Shown: positions 9,232-22,473 of the stretch, piece after piece
Layout: each line of letters starts with the position of its first letter
Position numbering within the stretch: the stretch's first letter is position 1
DNA from: SAR86 cluster bacterium SAR86B
GTDB taxonomy: Bacteria > Pseudomonadota > Gammaproteobacteria > Magnimaribacterales > Magnimaribacteraceae
NCBI GenBank assembly: GCA_905182235.1
Contig: CAJJAM010000006.1
Coordinates: 1 to 33,988, forward strand
Direction of reading: 5' to 3'
Length of the DNA stretch: 33,988 nucleotides
Program-made: the position numbers and the translations under genes
Notes under the pieces: model-generated
The model's input: the letters and a program-made list of their open reading frames with translations, nothing else
The model's database searches: none
What the model was told of the DNA's origin: nothing

Positions 9232-10566
9232 ATGTCAGTCAATCCTTCAGCAATAGGACAAAACAAGGGGCTTTCTGAATTATGGAAGCGTCTAAGGTTT
9301 GTTCTTATGGCTGTAATTATTTACAGAATAGGTACTCATATTCCTATACCAGGTATAGATCCTGATAGGCTTTCAAATCTATTCCAACAGAATCAAGGAA
9401 CACTTCTAGATCTATTTAATATGTTCTCAGGAGGTGCTTTAGAGAGAATGAGCATAATGGCCTTAAACATAATGCCCTATATCACCGCTTCAATTATTAT
9501 GAGCCTTCTTGAAGGAACTACACCATCTTTAAAGAAACGTTTTCGTGAAGAAGGTGAAGAAGGTAGGCGCATGAGAACTAACTATGTACGCTGGGGTACA
9601 GTTGGTTTGGCATTAGTTCAAGCGACTGGCTTAGCTCTTGGTTTACAAAATCAAGGCCTAGCTTTAAATCCAGGTATGCTATTTCAGGTCTTAGCGGTCA
9701 CTTCATTGGTAACGGGTACAGTTTTCTTAATGTGGCTAGGAGAGCTAGTAACAGAAAGGGGAATAGGGAATGGAATTTCCATCATTATTTTCTCAAGTAT
9801 TGTTTCAGGACTGCCAAGAGCAGTTGGACAAGCTTTTGAAGGAGCAAGACAAGGAGATATTAATTTATTAATGCTTTTATCAATTGCTCTGGTTGCTATA
9901 GCAGCGATTGCTTTCATTGTTTGGGTAGAAAGAGGACAAAGAAGAATCACTGTTAATTATGCTAAAAGGCAACAGGGAAGAAAGATGGTACAAGGTCAAG
10001 CTTCTTATCTGCCAATGAAAATTAATCAAGCTGGTGTTATTCCGGCTATCTTTGCTAGTAGTTTATTATTATTTCCGGCTTCTGCATCAACTTGGTTTGG
10101 TCAAGGAGAGGGCTTTGAGTGGCTGCAAGAGATAGCTCTGGCACTCGGACCAGGACAGCCTCTTTACGTCATACTTTTTTCTGCTCTAATAGCTTTCTTC
10201 TGCTTTTTTTATACTGCATTGCAATTTGATCCTAAGGAAATATCTGAAAACCTTAGAAGGTCAGGTGCTTATATGCCAGGCATAAGACCAGGAGAGCATA
10301 CAGCTGATTACATAGATGGTGTGATGACAAAACTCACAGTTTGGGGATCAGGATATTTAATTTTAGTTTGTTTGATGCCTCAATTCTTAATCGTTTCTGC
10401 GAATGTTCCATTTTATTTAGGAGGAACTTCACTGTTGATAGCCGTTGTTGTGGTAATGGATTTTATGGCACAAGTTCAGTCACATTTAATGTCCAATCAA
10501 TACGAATCTCTGCTTAAAAAAGCTAATTTAAAAGGTTATGGGAATAATGCATTGGGTGGAAGGTAG
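9232..10566 (+). CDS. secY: Preprotein translocase subunit SecY
   Basis: SecY is the channel-forming subunit of the SecYEG protein-export complex in the inner membrane. The protein has 444 aa (E. coli 443), with about ten hydrophobic helices. It opens with [31 protein letters not shown] and has [29 protein letters not shown] around the plug and TM2. It also has the cytoplasmic loop [11 protein letters not shown]-like [18 protein letters not shown]. Its place between rplO and rpmJ is the conserved spc position, and the start is 2 bases after rplO. Confidence 0.98.
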   Translation: MSVNPSAIGQNKGLSELWKRLRFVLMAVIIYRIGTHIPIPGIDPDRLSNLFQQNQGTLLDLFNMFSGGALERMSIMALNIMPYITASIIMSLLEGTTPSLKKRFREEGEEGRRMRTNYVRWGTVGLALVQATGLALGLQNQGLALNPGMLFQVLAVTSLVTGTVFLMWLGELVTERGIGNGISIIIFSSIVSGLPRAVGQAFEGARQGDINLLMLLSIALVAIAAIAFIVWVERGQRRITVNYAKRQQGRKMVQGQASYLPMKINQAGVIPAIFASSLLLFPASASTWFGQGEGFEWLQEIALALGPGQPLYVILFSALIAFFCFFYTALQFDPKEISENLRRSGAYMPGIRPGEHTADYIDGVMTKLTVWGSGYLILVCLMPQFLIVSANVPFYLGGTSLLIAVVVVMDFMAQVQSHLMSNQYESLLKKANLKGYGNNALGGR

Positions 10567-10575
10567 GAGAAAATC

Positions 10576-10692
10576 ATGAAAGTAAGAGCATCAATAAAAA
10601 AGATCTGTAGAGATTGCAAAATTGTAAAGAGAAAAGGAACTCTCTATGTAATTTGCAATACTGAACCCAGACATAAACAAAGACAAGGTTAG
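10576..10692 (+). CDS. rpmJ: 50S ribosomal protein L36
   Basis: A 38-aa protein: [20 protein letters not shown], then [18 protein letters not shown]. It has the same length as E. coli L36 and differs at only a few positions. The zinc ribbon ligands are visible as C11, C14, C27 and H33. GGAGA just upstream of the ATG gives the ribosome binding site. It is the last gene of the classical spc operon and lies between secY and rpsM as in E. coli. Confidence 0.97.
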   Translation: MKVRASIKKICRDCKIVKRKGTLYVICNTEPRHKQRQG

Positions 10693-10702
10693 GAGAGAGA
10701 TA

Positions 10703-11059
10703 ATGGCTCGTGTAGCAGGTGTAAATATTCCAGACAATAAACATGCAGAGATATCCTTAACGTATGTTTTTGGCATAGGAAAAACAAGATCGTTAGGTAT
10801 TTGTTCTGCTGTAGGAATAGATCCTGCAACTAAAATATCTGATTTAAACGAAGATCAATTAGAGGCAATAAGGGCAGAAATAGGAAAATTTGTCGTAGAA
10901 GGTGATCTTAGAAGAGACATAGCCACTAATATAAAAAGGTTAATGGATTTAGGAACAAATAGAGGAATCCGCCATAGAAGACATCTTCCGGTCAGAGGTC
11001 AGAATACTAAGAACAATGCAAGAACAAGAAAAGGCCCTGTCAGGCCAATAAGAAGGTAG
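10703..11059 (+). CDS. rpsM: 30S ribosomal protein S13
   Basis: S13 forms intersubunit bridges in the 30S head and contacts P-site tRNA. The 118-aa protein begins [30 protein letters not shown]. It ends in the basic tail [15 protein letters not shown]-like [25 protein letters not shown], both diagnostic. A strong GGAGAG precedes it. It is the first gene of the alpha operon; in E. coli, S4 represses at this leader, but I see no convincing pseudoknot here. Confidence 0.97.
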   Translation: MARVAGVNIPDNKHAEISLTYVFGIGKTRSLGICSAVGIDPATKISDLNEDQLEAIRAEIGKFVVEGDLRRDIATNIKRLMDLGTNRGIRHRRHLPVRGQNTKNNARTRKGPVRPIRR

Positions 11060-11063
11060 GAAT

Positions 11064-11438
11064 ATGGTTACAAAAAAAGGTGCTAAGAGAAGAGTAAGTG
11101 AAGGAATTGCACATATACATGCTTCTTTCAACAATACATTAATAAGCATAACGGACAAGCAAGGCAATACAATTGCTCAATCCAGTGCAGGTGCTCAGGG
11201 TTTTAGGGGCTCACGTAAAAGTACTCCTTTCGCTGCTCAGAGAGCGGCTGAGTCTGTAGGTGAAAAAGTTAAGATGGTAGGAGTTGAAAGCTTAGAAATA
11301 CAAGTAAGAGGACCGGGCTCTGGAAGAGAATCAGCTATAAGAGGCTTAAATTCAAAAGGTTTTAAAATAACAAAAATTACCGATGTAACGCCAATACCTC
11401 ATAACGGTTGCAGGCCACCTAAGAGGAGAAGAGTCTAA
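11064..11438 (+). CDS. rpsK: 30S ribosomal protein S11
   Basis: S11 lines the mRNA exit channel on the platform. The 124-aa protein has [22 protein letters not shown] and [24 protein letters not shown] in the body. It closes with [18 protein letters not shown], the expected C terminus. Its stop overlaps the rpsD start by one base (TAATG). Confidence 0.97.
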   Translation: MVTKKGAKRRVSEGIAHIHASFNNTLISITDKQGNTIAQSSAGAQGFRGSRKSTPFAAQRAAESVGEKVKMVGVESLEIQVRGPGSGRESAIRGLNSKGFKITKITDVTPIPHNGCRPPKRRRV

Positions 11439-12061
11439 TGGCCAGATATATAGGACCTAAATGTAAGCTTTCTAGAAGGGAAGGCAGAGATCTGCTTTTA
11501 AAAAGCGGTATAAGAGCTCATGACACTAAATGTAAATCTGAAACAGTACCCGGCCAGCATGGCAGAAGCAGAAGACCTAGAATCTCTGACTACGGCGTAC
11601 AGTTAAGAGAAAAACAAAAAGTAAGAAGAATCTATGGCGTTATGGAGAAGCAATTTAAGACTTATTACAAGCACGCTGCAAGAATGAAAGGCGTGACGGG
11701 TGATAATCTTTTACAAATACTTGAAAGCAGGCTAGACAATGTGGTTTATAGGATGGGTTTTGCTTCAACTAGAGCAGAAGCAAGACAACTAGTTAGTCAT
11801 AAAGCAGTTTTGATAAATGATCAAAAGGTTAATATAGCTAGCTATCAGGTTGCCGAAGGAGACGTAATTACTTTATCAAATGGTGCTCAAGCTCAAGCAA
11901 GAGTTCAGCAGTCATTAGAAATCGCAAAAAACAGGGAAGAAATTGACTGGGTAGATGTCAATCCTTCTTTATTCACAGGAACTTTTAAATCATTGCCAGA
12001 GAGAGCTTCTTTAGATACTGATATTAATGAGAATCTAATAATTGAGCTTTATTCAAAATAA
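11438..12061 (+). CDS. rpsD: 30S ribosomal protein S4
   Basis: S4 nucleates 30S assembly and in E. coli represses the alpha operon. The 207-aa protein begins [24 protein letters not shown]. It has [22 protein letters not shown] in the helical part and the S4 RNA-binding domain [39 protein letters not shown] (about 95-135). GAGGAGA inside the end of rpsK is the ribosome binding site. Confidence 0.97.
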   Translation: MARYIGPKCKLSRREGRDLLLKSGIRAHDTKCKSETVPGQHGRSRRPRISDYGVQLREKQKVRRIYGVMEKQFKTYYKHAARMKGVTGDNLLQILESRLDNVVYRMGFASTRAEARQLVSHKAVLINDQKVNIASYQVAEGDVITLSNGAQAQARVQQSLEIAKNREEIDWVDVNPSLFTGTFKSLPERASLDTDINENLIIELYSK

Positions 12062-12078
12062 TACTGAAGAGGAAAAAA

Positions 12079-13059
12079 ATGACTGATAACTATGACATCA
12101 TAAAAGACTTTTTAACGCCTACCGATATCTTGGTAGAAGAAGCTGGCCCTACTAGGTCCAAAATTATATTAGAACCTCTTGAGCAGGGATTTGGCCATAC
12201 TTTGGGTAATGCCTTGAGAAGAATTATACTTTCATCTATGCCAGGAACGGCTGTTTCTGAAGTAAAAATAGACGGAGTACTCCACGAATACAGTACTTTA
12301 GAGGGAGTCCAAGAAGACGTAATAGATATACTTTTAAATTTAAAGGATCTTTCGGTCAGATTGCTTGAAGTTGAAGACGTTGAATTAACATTAAGCAAGA
12401 AAGGAAGCGGTAACGTAACTGCTGCTGATATTGAATTACCCGCTGGCGTTGAAATCGTAGACCCAGAGCACCACATAGCCACTTTAAATAGTGAAGGTTC
12501 TATCAATATGACCATGAAAGTTACAAGAGGAAGGGGTTTTGTAGCTGTGAAACCTCTTGATGAGGAAGAAGGTCAAGAAACAGGTCTTCTCCGTTTAGAT
12601 GCTACTTACTCGCCTGTTAAACGTGTTACTTACCAAGTAGATAACGCAAGAGTAGAGCAACGCACAAACTTAGATAGACTGACTATTGACATAGATACCG
12701 ATGGAACGCTGGATGCAGAAGAAATCCTAAGAATTTCAGCCACTATTCTACAACATCAGCTATCAGCCTTTGCTGAATTAGGAAGACTGGAAGAAGTTAT
12801 AGAAGAAAAAGAAGAAGCAAAAATTGATCCTATAATGCTAAGACCAGTAGATGAACTTGAACTAACTGTTAGATCTGCTAACTGTTTAAAAGCTGAGAAC
12901 ATTCACTATATAGGGGACTTGGTTACGAGAATGGAATCTGACTTACTTAGAACTCCTAATTTAGGAAAAAAATCCTTGAATGAGATTAAAGAAGTGCTTC
13001 TTTCAAGAGGCCTGTCTTTAGGATTAATTTTAGATCATTGGCCACCAGAAACAAATTAA
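12079..13059 (+). CDS. rpoA: RNA polymerase alpha subunit
   Basis: The alpha dimer scaffolds RNA polymerase assembly. At 326 aa (E. coli 329) the N-terminal domain has [25 protein letters not shown] and [24 protein letters not shown]. The C-terminal domain (about 245-320) has [21 protein letters not shown], including the arginine equivalent to R265 that binds UP elements, and ends [17 protein letters not shown] precedes the ATG, 17 bases after rpsD. Confidence 0.98.
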   Translation: MTDNYDIIKDFLTPTDILVEEAGPTRSKIILEPLEQGFGHTLGNALRRIILSSMPGTAVSEVKIDGVLHEYSTLEGVQEDVIDILLNLKDLSVRLLEVEDVELTLSKKGSGNVTAADIELPAGVEIVDPEHHIATLNSEGSINMTMKVTRGRGFVAVKPLDEEEGQETGLLRLDATYSPVKRVTYQVDNARVEQRTNLDRLTIDIDTDGTLDAEEILRISATILQHQLSAFAELGRLEEVIEEKEEAKIDPIMLRPVDELELTVRSANCLKAENIHYIGDLVTRMESDLLRTPNLGKKSLNEIKEVLLSRGLSLGLILDHWPPETN

Positions 13060-13079
13060 GACATTAATTAACTAAAAAA

Positions 13080-13490
13080 ATGCGACATAGAAAAACAGGC
13101 AGAAAACTTAATAGAAATAGCCCTCAAAGAGCATCTCTTATGAAAGGGTTGGCAATTTCAATTATTGAGCATGAATCTGTAAAGACTACTTTGGCTAAAG
13201 CTAAAGAGATTAGAGGTTTTTTAGAACCTTTAGTTACCTTAGCAAAAAAGAACACAGTGGCCAATCAAAGGCTTGCTTATGCAAGATTGCAATCCAAAGA
13301 AGCAGTAGCTAAATTATTTGATGAATTAGGACCTCGCTATGTAGATAGGCCGGGCGGCTACTTACGTATAATTAAGAGAGGCTTTAGAGCAGGAGATAAA
13401 TCTCCAGCAGCTCAAATTGAATTTGTTTTAAGCGAAACTGATTCTACCCAAGAAGATACTGCTGAAATAGAAGAAGCAGTTAGCTCTTAA
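13080..13490 (+). CDS. rplQ: 50S ribosomal protein L17
   Basis: L17 lies near the tunnel exit. The 136-aa protein begins [25 protein letters not shown] and has [33 protein letters not shown], both hallmarks. A short acidic C-terminal tail (about 15 residues) follows the core. It is the last gene of the alpha operon. Its TAA stop (13488-13490) overlaps the stop codon of the convergent uvrA. Confidence 0.97.
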   Translation: MRHRKTGRKLNRNSPQRASLMKGLAISIIEHESVKTTLAKAKEIRGFLEPLVTLAKKNTVANQRLAYARLQSKEAVAKLFDELGPRYVDRPGGYLRIIKRGFRAGDKSPAAQIEFVLSETDSTQEDTAEIEEAVSS

Positions 13491-13504
13491 GTTAGAAGCT
13501 TCTT
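13471..13504. terminator. Possible bidirectional hairpin over the rplQ/uvrA junction
   Basis: AAGAAGC (13471-13477) and GCTTCTT (13498-13504) form a perfect 7-bp inverted repeat with a 20-nt loop centred near the overlapping stop codons. There is no U-run of intrinsic-terminator quality. A function in ending both transcripts is inference only. Confidence 0.3.
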
Positions 13505-16321
13505 TAGGTGCTTCCCTGTATGTGAAGTTTTCGAAGATATAATCGCCTCTGGTGTGCCTGAGGCTATAATTTGGCCTCCTCCAGATCCTCCTTCTGGTCC
13601 TAAATCAACGATCCAATCAGCTGACTTAATGACCTCCATATTGTGCTCTATGACGACAACAGTGTTTCCGTTATCCCTTAATCTATTTAGAACACCTAAG
13701 AGGAGCTCAACATCGTATATATGCAAGCCCGTGGTGGGTTCATCAAGTATGTATAGTGTATGGCTTAAAGAGCTTTTGGAGAGCTCTTTAGCTAGCTTAA
13801 CTCTTTGAGCTTCTCCTCCTGACAGGGTGGTTGCTTGTTGACCTAAACTTACGTAGCCCAATCCAACATCTTGCAGTGTGCTTAGTTTTTTCTTGATGGA
13901 AGGAATGGCATTAAAAAATTCTAGAGAATCCTCTACGGTCATGCTTAAGACCTCAAATATATTTTTACCTTTATATTTAATATCTAATGTCTCGCGGTTA
14001 TATCTTTTTCCATTACAAACGTCGCACTTCACATATATATCAGGAAGAAAGTGCATCTCCACTTTTATAACACCGTCTCCTTGGCACGATTCACATCTTC
14101 CTCCTTTTACATTAAAACTGAACCTGCCAATCTTATAACCTCTAGACCTGGCTTCTTGTGTGCCTGCAAACAACTCCCTGATTGGCGTAAATAAACCTGT
14201 GTAAGTTGCAGGGTTAGATCTAGGAGTTCTTCCAATAGGGCTTTGACTTATCTCTATAATCTTATCAATATCATCAATACCAGATATTTCTGCAAACGGC
14301 TTAGCATCAATATAGGAGGACCTGCCTATCTTATTGGATATTGCAGGTAAAAGAGTTTGATTAATTAAAGTTGATTTCCCTGAGCCTGAGACACCCGTAA
14401 CACAAACAAACAAGCCTAAAGGAAGTTCTAAATCTACATTCTGTAAGTTATGACCTCTTGCACCTTTTAGTCTTATTATTTTATCTTTTGTTACCTTTTC
14501 TCTTTTTTCAGGCAGTGCAATAGATCTCTTTCCCGAAAGGTATTGGCCGGTTAATGATTTTTTTGAATTTGAAATATCTTTAACCGTTCCCTGTGCACAG
14601 ATTTCTCCTCCGTGGACACCTGCTCCAGGGCCTACATCCACTATATGATCTGCAAACAGCATTGTCTCATGATCATGTTCCACAACAATCACAGAATTAC
14701 CCAGGTCTTTTAATTTTTTGAGTGTCTTAAGGAGCTTTTCATTATCTCTTTGGTGCAACCCTATTGAAGGTTCATCTAAAATATAAGTAACTCCAACAAG
14801 ACCTGCTCCAATTTGACTGGCCAACCGTATTCTTTGAGCCTCCCCTCCGCTCAAGCTTTCAGCACTCCTTTCTAAAGTTAAGTAGTTAAGTCCAACGTCT
14901 ATTAAGAATTCCAATCTCTCTTTAATTTCTTTTACTATTCGATCAGCTATTTCTCTTTTAGTTCCTTCAAGATTCAAGATAGAGAAAAACTCAAAAGCTT
15001 CGTCTATGGTTAGGGCTGTTATATTTGGGAGAGAGTTATTAGCTATAAAAACATTACGCGCTTCCTCTCTTAGTCTAGTTCCTGAGCAAGATTGGCAGTT
15101 TCTTAGGCTAATAAGTTTAGATAGATAGTCGCGGACCCCATTTGAATCAGTTTCTTTGTAACGACGATTAATGTTAGTCATTACACCTTCAAAAGAGTAA
15201 ATCCTTTCAACCAATTTTCCTCGTTTACTCCTCCAGCTAAAATCAACTGGTTCTCCTTTAGATCCTTCTAAGATCAGCTCTTTGATTTCTTCAGATAGCT
15301 TATCGAAAGGTTCATCTAATGAAAAATTATAATGATTAGATAAGCAGCGTAATAAATGATAATGATATTTATTGTTTATATCCCAGCCTACTATAGCCCC
15401 TTCGGAAATAGTGGCCGAAGGTTCATGAATTACTTTATCTACATCCACGTAAGGTTTCACTCCTAGTCCCTCACACTCTGAACAAGCGCCGGCTGGATTG
15501 TTGAAGGTAAACAGTCGTGGCTCTAGTTCTGGAATACTATATCCACATTGAGAACACGCCATCTTAGATGAATAGATACTTTCTTCTAAGTCTCCATTCA
15601 TATCTGATATTTTTACCAACCCCTCTCCTAATGCCAGAGCATTTTCTAATGATTCTGAGAGCCGTAACCTAAAGTCATCATCCCTTACTTTTGGCATTTT
15701 TAATCTGTCAATAACTGCTTCTATAGAGTGTTTTTTATTCTTATTAAGTTTTGGGACATCATCAACATCAACGATTATTCCATTCACTCTTACTCTTACA
15801 TATCCCTGTACCTTGAGCTCTTCAAAAACGTGAAGATGTTCACCTTTTTGTTCATTTATTAAAGGAGCTAAAATTGCAAACACAGTTTCCTTCGGAGTCT
15901 TCATTACTTGGTCACATATTTGATTTACGCTTTGACCTTCTAAAGAAATATTATGATCAGGGCATTTTGGTGTTCCAGCTCTAGCAAACAATAATCTCAA
16001 GTAGTCATAAATCTCAGTAACCGTTCCTACAGTCGACCTAGGATTATGTGAAGTAGTTTTTTGTTCTATGGATATGGCTGGTGATAATCCTTCAATGTGA
16101 TCAACATCTGGCTTCTCCATCATTGACAGAAATTGCCTAGCATAAGACGAAAGAGACTCTACATACCGCCTTTGACCCTCTGCATAAAGAGTATCAAAAG
16201 CAAGGGAAGATTTTCCTGATCCTGAAAGACCAGTTATGACTACAATCTGATCTCGGGGGATGTCTACGTTTATATTTTTTAGATTATGTTGCCTAGCTCC
16301 ACGAACTTTTATATGTTTCAT
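13487..16321 (-). CDS. uvrA: UvrABC excision repair ATPase subunit UvrA
   Basis: UvrA recognises DNA damage and loads UvrB in nucleotide excision repair. The 944-aa protein (E. coli 940) has two ABC ATPase modules: Walker [10 protein letters not shown] at 31-39 and GVSGSGKST at 643-651, and signature motifs LSGGEAQ at 490-496 and 833-839. Zinc-binding cysteine pairs are C256/C259 with C280/C283, and C743/C746 with C766/C769. The gene is divergent from ssb, as in E. coli. It is convergent with rplQ with a 4-base stop-codon overlap. No canonical LexA box is visible upstream. Confidence 0.98.
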   Translation of the reverse strand: MKHIKVRGARQHNLKNINVDIPRDQIVVITGLSGSGKSSLAFDTLYAEGQRRYVESLSSYARQFLSMMEKPDVDHIEGLSPAISIEQKTTSHNPRSTVGTVTEIYDYLRLLFARAGTPKCPDHNISLEGQSVNQICDQVMKTPKETVFAILAPLINEQKGEHLHVFEELKVQGYVRVRVNGIIVDVDDVPKLNKNKKHSIEAVIDRLKMPKVRDDDFRLRLSESLENALALGEGLVKISDMNGDLEESIYSSKMACSQCGYSIPELEPRLFTFNNPAGACSECEGLGVKPYVDVDKVIHEPSATISEGAIVGWDINNKYHYHLLRCLSNHYNFSLDEPFDKLSEEIKELILEGSKGEPVDFSWRSKRGKLVERIYSFEGVMTNINRRYKETDSNGVRDYLSKLISLRNCQSCSGTRLREEARNVFIANNSLPNITALTIDEAFEFFSILNLEGTKREIADRIVKEIKERLEFLIDVGLNYLTLERSAESLSGGEAQRIRLASQIGAGLVGVTYILDEPSIGLHQRDNEKLLKTLKKLKDLGNSVIVVEHDHETMLFADHIVDVGPGAGVHGGEICAQGTVKDISNSKKSLTGQYLSGKRSIALPEKREKVTKDKIIRLKGARGHNLQNVDLELPLGLFVCVTGVSGSGKSTLINQTLLPAISNKIGRSSYIDAKPFAEISGIDDIDKIIEISQSPIGRTPRSNPATYTGLFTPIRELFAGTQEARSRGYKIGRFSFNVKGGRCESCQGDGVIKVEMHFLPDIYVKCDVCNGKRYNRETLDIKYKGKNIFEVLSMTVEDSLEFFNAIPSIKKKLSTLQDVGLGYVSLGQQATTLSGGEAQRVKLAKELSKSSLSHTLYILDEPTTGLHIYDVELLLGVLNRLRDNGNTVVVIEHNMEVIKSADWIVDLGPEGGSGGGQIIASGTPEAIISSKTSHTGKHLKKLLT

Positions 16322-16366
16322 TTTTAAAGAAAATTAAATGTTTTAGACCTTAACTTCAGAAAACTG

Positions 16367-16374
16367 ATTATAAT
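16367..16374. promoter_or_regulatory. Shared symmetric -10 element between uvrA and ssb
   Basis: The self-complementary octamer ATTATAAT in the 94-bp gap gives a consensus TATAAT on both strands: 16369-16374 toward ssb and 16372-16367 toward uvrA. Neither direction has a good -35 at 17 bp. A second possible ssb promoter has TTGAAA at 16380-16385 but only a poor -10. Confidence 0.4.
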
Positions 16375-16415
16375 CCTTGTTGAAACAATTAACTTAAATA
16401 AGATACAAAACTGAT

Positions 16416-16853
16416 ATGGCAAGAAGTGGAATTAATAAAGTTATCCTGGTAGGTAACTTAGGTCAAGATCCAGAAATTAAATACACCGCTGGCGGTGCAG
16501 CTGTAACTACGTTAAGTCTAGCAACTTCTGAATCTTGGAAAGACAAAGACACTGGCACAGACCAAGAAAAGACAGAATGGCATAGAGTTGTTCTTTGGAG
16601 GCGTTTAGCTGAGATTGCAGGAGAGTACCTCAAGAAAGGCTCAAAGATTTATATTGAAGGTCAGCTCCAAACGAGGAAGTGGGAACAAGATGGCCAGACT
16701 CGTTATACGACTGAGGTTATTGGTCGGGACATGCAATTCTTAGACAGTAGAGGTTCTAGTTCTGATGGTTATGAAAAAAGCACTAAGCCTGGCGGAGAAG
16801 AAATATCTGAAGTACCAGATAGTGGTATAACTGATGATGATATTCCGTTTTAA
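16416..16853 (+). CDS. ssb: Single-stranded DNA-binding protein
   Basis: SSB coats single-stranded DNA in replication, recombination and repair. The 145-aa protein has the OB-fold N-terminal domain (about 1-110; [54 protein letters not shown]). A short polar linker follows, then the acidic tip DDDIPF that docks partner proteins. The linker is shorter than in E. coli (178 aa total). The gene is divergent from uvrA. Its TAA stop overlaps the fabB stop by 4 bases. Confidence 0.97.
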   Translation: MARSGINKVILVGNLGQDPEIKYTAGGAAVTTLSLATSESWKDKDTGTDQEKTEWHRVVLWRRLAEIAGEYLKKGSKIYIEGQLQTRKWEQDGQTRYTTEVIGRDMQFLDSRGSSSDGYEKSTKPGGEEISEVPDSGITDDDIPF

Positions 16854-16869
16854 TACTTTTCAAATATTA
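16838..16869. terminator. Weak inverted repeat over the ssb/fabB junction
   Basis: TGATATT (16838-16844) can pair with AATATTA (16863-16869), 7 bp including one G-U, around an 18-nt loop containing the overlapping stops. It is A/T-rich and could be chance, but its geometry matches the other convergent junctions in this window. Confidence 0.2.
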
Positions 16870-18064
16870 ATGAGGCATTAGTGCCCCCAAAACCAAAGCT
16901 GTTGCTCAAAACAGAATTAACTTCTAAATCCTTGTTTTCTTGAAGTATAGGAAATTCTTCTGCCCCTTCTGTAATTTTTTCTATGTTAATGGAGCCAACC
17001 AAGAATCCTTCTTTTACCATAATTAAGCAATAGATGGCTTCATGAACTCCTGCAGCACCAAGGGAATGCCCTGACAGCGATTTAGTTGAACTGATATAAG
17101 GAATGTCTTCTTTAAAAACAGATTTTATTGCCTGCAACTCAGTAAGGTCACCTGCAGGGGTGCTGGTTCCGTGAGCATTTATATAGTCTATCTTTTTATT
17201 GCCGCTCATCGTAAGGGCTATTTGCATGCAATTTCTTGCACCTTCTCCGGAAGGGCTAACCATATCTTGCCCATCTGATGTAGCTGCATAACCTGAGAGT
17301 TCGGCATAAATATGCGCTCCTCTTTTGGTAGCGTGCTCTTCTGATTCGAGGATTAGAGTTCCACCACCACCAGCAATTACAAACCCATCTCTATCTTGAT
17401 CAAATGCTCTTGATGCCTTCTCAGGTTCATCGTTATATTTAGTTGAAAGGGCGCCCATGGCATCAAAAAGACTGGTTGTTCCCCAATGTTCAGCTTCTCC
17501 ACCTCCTACAATCATAACGTCTTGTTTTCCTAATTGTATTTGCTCCATGCCTGTACCAATACAGTGGGCACTTGTGGAGCAGGCAGAGGAGATAGAATAA
17601 TTGACTCCCTTAATACCAAAAGAAGTTGCTAAGTTAGCTGACACAGTACTGCCCATCGCCTTGGTTACCCTGTAAGGACCTATTCTTTTGAGCCCTTTAG
17701 TTCTTAAAATATCAGCTGAATCTATAGTATCTTCTGAAGAATTACCTCCAGATCCCATAATTATCCCTGTTCTATCATTAGACAACATCTTATCTGGTAG
17801 GTTCGCATCCTGTATTGCCTCCTTTGTGCTTATATATGCATAAGCTGCTGCCTCCCCCATAAACCTATAGACCTTTCTATCAATGCTTCCTTTAAGATCT
17901 AAGTTTTTGATTGAACCAGATATGTGGCTTCTTAGCCCCATGTCCTTATTAATCTCATTTAAGGTTATTCCTGATGATAAAGATCGAAGTGAATTAGTAA
18001 CTTCTTGTGTGTTATTCCCTAAGCTAGAAACAATACCAAATCCTGTGACAACTACTTTTTTCAT
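16850..18064 (-). CDS. fabB: 3-oxoacyl-ACP synthase I (KAS I)
   Basis: FabB condenses malonyl-ACP with acyl-ACP and is required for elongating cis-3-decenoyl-ACP in anaerobic-type unsaturated fatty acid synthesis. The 404-aa protein has the Cys-His-His triad: C162 in [13 protein letters not shown]298 in [11 protein letters not shown] and H333 in [14 protein letters not shown], with K328. The C terminus [17 protein letters not shown] is typical. It lies 2 bases downstream of fabA on the same strand, so the pair forms an operon for cytoplasmic lipid synthesis. Confidence 0.97.
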   Translation of the reverse strand: MKKVVVTGFGIVSSLGNNTQEVTNSLRSLSSGITLNEINKDMGLRSHISGSIKNLDLKGSIDRKVYRFMGEAAAYAYISTKEAIQDANLPDKMLSNDRTGIIMGSGGNSSEDTIDSADILRTKGLKRIGPYRVTKAMGSTVSANLATSFGIKGVNYSISSACSTSAHCIGTGMEQIQLGKQDVMIVGGGEAEHWGTTSLFDAMGALSTKYNDEPEKASRAFDQDRDGFVIAGGGGTLILESEEHATKRGAHIYAELSGYAATSDGQDMVSPSGEGARNCMQIALTMSGNKKIDYINAHGTSTPAGDLTELQAIKSVFKEDIPYISSTKSLSGHSLGAAGVHEAIYCLIMVKEGFLVGSINIEKITEGAEEFPILQENKDLEVNSVLSNSFGFGGTNASLIFEKY

Positions 18065-18066
18065 TT

Positions 18067-18591
18067 TTAAAACGAAGACGTATCTTCAAATAAACCGACT
18101 TTTAAACCTTTAGCCGTATATATTTCTCTTCCGTCCACTGACATAGAACCTTCGCCAATACCTACAGTAAGATCAAGGTTAATAACTCTCTTCATATTTA
18201 TTTCAAAGGTAACTTTTTTTGCTGTAGGGAGAACTTGGCCAAAAAACTTAACTTCCGAAGAACCTAAGGCTCTTCCTTTTCCAGGTTTACCTAACCAGCA
18301 AAGGTAGAAACCAATAAGTTGCCACATTGCGTCAAGTCCTAAACATCCTGGCATTACAGGATCCCCTTTAAAATGACAATCAAAAAACCATAGACTAGGG
18401 TCTATATCAAGTTCAGCAAGTATTCTTCCTTTATTGTATTTACCTTTGCCGCTATCAATTTCTGTAATCCTATCAAACATCAGCATGTCCGGAGTAGGGA
18501 GTCTTCCGTTGGTTGGTCCGAAAAGATTGCCTTCAGCGCAATCAAGTATCTCTTCTTTTTCGTAACTCTTTTGTGGTGAAAATGCCTTCAT
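18067..18591 (-). CDS. fabA: 3-hydroxydecanoyl-ACP dehydratase/isomerase
   Basis: FabA dehydrates 3-hydroxydecanoyl-ACP and isomerises the product to the cis-3 isomer, the branch point to unsaturated fatty acids. The 174-aa protein (E. coli 172) has the active-site histidine H73 in [24 protein letters not shown] and the paired aspartate D87. FabA/FabB co-occurrence is a marker for gamma- and some alphaproteobacteria. The 58-base upstream gap to ispB may hold its promoter, but I see no convincing consensus or FabR-like site. Confidence 0.97.
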   Translation of the reverse strand: MKAFSPQKSYEKEEILDCAEGNLFGPTNGRLPTPDMLMFDRITEIDSGKGKYNKGRILAELDIDPSLWFFDCHFKGDPVMPGCLGLDAMWQLIGFYLCWLGKPGKGRALGSSEVKFFGQVLPTAKKVTFEINMKRVINLDLTVGIGEGSMSVDGREIYTAKGLKVGLFEDTSSF

Positions 18592-18649
18592 TAAGATCTC
18601 ACTTGGTCAGAATATGCTCATCATACAACAAACAAGCTTCGTTATCTGC

Positions 18650-19615
18650 TCAAGCTTCCCTTACTTTTATATCCCTGACTATGCTCATGAGTTGTGTTTT
18701 ATAAATTGAATCAGGGAAGAGGGTGAGTTTGGTTAAACAATTATCAATATAAGAATCATGGGTTTTCTGTACCCCATTTAACGCTCCTGTAGATTTAATA
18801 ATTTCTATAACTTGAGGCAAGTCGGAAGCATTTTTCGTCTGCATTAATTTAAGTATAGTTTCTTTATTTTTTTTAGAAGCTAATTGAATTGCACGTAAAA
18901 GAGGTAAAGTTATTTTTCCTTCTTGAAAATCCTTACCAATTTTTTTCCCAGTAGCTTTTTCATTTCCAAAATAATCCAGTAAATCATCTTGTATCTGAAA
19001 GGCAATACCTAGGGAATAAGCAAAATCTCCTGCTGATTCTACTTCCTCAAGAGAGGCTTCTGATAATACTGCAGCACTTTTAGAAGAAGCCTTAAACAGT
19101 TCAGCTGTTTTTCTTCCTATAATCTCAAAATAATCATCTTCTGAGATCAGGCCTTTAGATTTTAAGGATAATTGCAAGACTTCTCCCTCAGAAATAATAT
19201 TTGTTGAATCTGCAAGAATCTTAATTATTTGAGAATTTTTTAAACCTGCCATTAATTGAAAGGCTTTAGAATAGACAAAATCTCCTACTAGAACACCATG
19301 GGCATTATCCCATTTTCTATGGATGCTTTCTTTGCCTCTTCTGGAAGTGCTTTCATCAACTACATCGTCATGGATCAAAGTAGCTGTGTGTAATAGTTCG
19401 ATTGCACTTGCTAATTGGATGAGCTCTTTACCTGCATAGCCAAAGGCTTTTGCCGTTAATATACAAATTAATGGTCTTAACCTTTTGCCACCAGAATTAA
19501 CTAAATGAGCAGCAACCTCTGTTGCTAAGCCAATATCAGAAGTTATTGATTTTATAAGCGAATCTTCTAAATCTTTTATCTCAGAAGAAACGACATCGTT
19601 TATTTTCATTTTCAT
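18650..19615 (-). CDS. ispB: Long-chain trans-polyprenyl diphosphate synthase (octaprenyl type)
   Basis: The enzyme builds the isoprenoid side chain of ubiquinone from farnesyl diphosphate and IPP. The 321-aa protein has both aspartate-rich motifs, DDVVD at 83-87 (LIHDDVVDESTSRRG) and DDLLD at 210-214 (FQIQDDLLDYFG). It also has the N-terminal GGKRLRPLI. Product chain length cannot be read from the sequence. Divergence from rplU-rpmA-obgE matches the order in Pseudomonas and E. coli. ATG codons at residues 1 and 3 are both possible starts. Confidence 0.93.
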   Translation of the reverse strand: MKMKINDVVSSEIKDLEDSLIKSITSDIGLATEVAAHLVNSGGKRLRPLICILTAKAFGYAGKELIQLASAIELLHTATLIHDDVVDESTSRRGKESIHRKWDNAHGVLVGDFVYSKAFQLMAGLKNSQIIKILADSTNIISEGEVLQLSLKSKGLISEDDYFEIIGRKTAELFKASSKSAAVLSEASLEEVESAGDFAYSLGIAFQIQDDLLDYFGNEKATGKKIGKDFQEGKITLPLLRAIQLASKKNKETILKLMQTKNASDLPQVIEIIKSTGALNGVQKTHDSYIDNCLTKLTLFPDSIYKTQLMSIVRDIKVREA

Positions 19616-19660
19616 GTTGTGTCTATTTTAAAGTAAGTAGCCATGTATTTGATTCTTTTA

Positions 19661-19689
19661 TTGCGGATTCATCATCTTTTTCGTATAGT
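19661..19689 (+). promoter_or_regulatory. Sigma70 promoter of rplU-rpmA-obgE-proB
   Basis: -35 TTGCGG (19661-19666), a 17-bp spacer and -10 TATAGT (19684-19689) lie 33 bases upstream of the rplU ATG in the ispB/rplU divergent gap. Confidence 0.6.
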
Positions 19690-19722
19690 GCCCATCCTTA
19701 ATTTCCTGATTTGGAGAATAAT

Positions 19723-20034
19723 ATGTTTGCCGTAATTGAAAGCGGAGGAAAGCAACACACTGTAAGCGAAGGCGATCAACTAAAGGTTGAATTATTGCCT
19801 GGTGAAGAGGGTGCTGCAATTGAATTTGATAAAGTTTTAATGATCTCTGACGGAAGCGCTTCGAAGTTAGGTAATCCTTTTGTTGAAAATGCTAAAGTGA
19901 CGGCTAAACTTATTGGTCATGGTAAATCAAAAAAAGTGAAGATATTCAAGATGAAACGCAGAAAAGACTATAGAAGAACCTATGGTCATAGACAAAACTT
20001 TACAGAGATTCTTATAGAATCTATTAGTTCTTAG
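19723..20034 (+). CDS. rplU: 50S ribosomal protein L21
   Basis: L21 binds 23S rRNA with L20. The ATG at 19723 gives [20 protein letters not shown] and 103 aa, identical in length to E. coli L21. A TTG 12 bases upstream is in frame but overlaps the GGAG ribosome binding site (19713-19716), so it is rejected. The C-terminal motif [29 protein letters not shown] is diagnostic. Confidence 0.97.
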   Translation: MFAVIESGGKQHTVSEGDQLKVELLPGEEGAAIEFDKVLMISDGSASKLGNPFVENAKVTAKLIGHGKSKKVKIFKMKRRKDYRRTYGHRQNFTEILIESISS

Positions 20035-20050
20035 TACTAGAGGTAAAAAG

Positions 20051-22455
<2,405 letters not shown>

Positions 22456-22461
<6 letters not shown>

Positions 22462-22473
22462 AGAGTCTTAACT
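22456..22473. terminator. Possible bidirectional hairpin at the proB/rpsT junction
   Basis: AGTTAA (22456-22461) and TTAACT (22468-22473) form a perfect 6-bp stem with a 6-nt loop. The left arm contains both overlapping stop codons. The plus-strand side continues TTCTTGTTT, a weak U-rich tail. The stem is A/T-rich, so it is only a candidate. Confidence 0.35.

Noticed and set aside
9684-9950. Minus-strand ORF inside secY, and similar antisense ORFs inside ribosomal, uvrA and dnaK genes
   Set aside because: They have no recognisable family features, no independent ribosome binding signals, and lie wholly opposite well-identified genes.
16322-16415. SOS/LexA operator between uvrA and ssb
   Set aside because: No CTGT-N8-ACAG or close variant is present.
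19711-19722. TTG start for rplU at 19711
   Set aside because: It overlaps the GGAG ribosome binding site. ATG 19723 gives exactly the usual 103-aa L21 beginning MFAVI.
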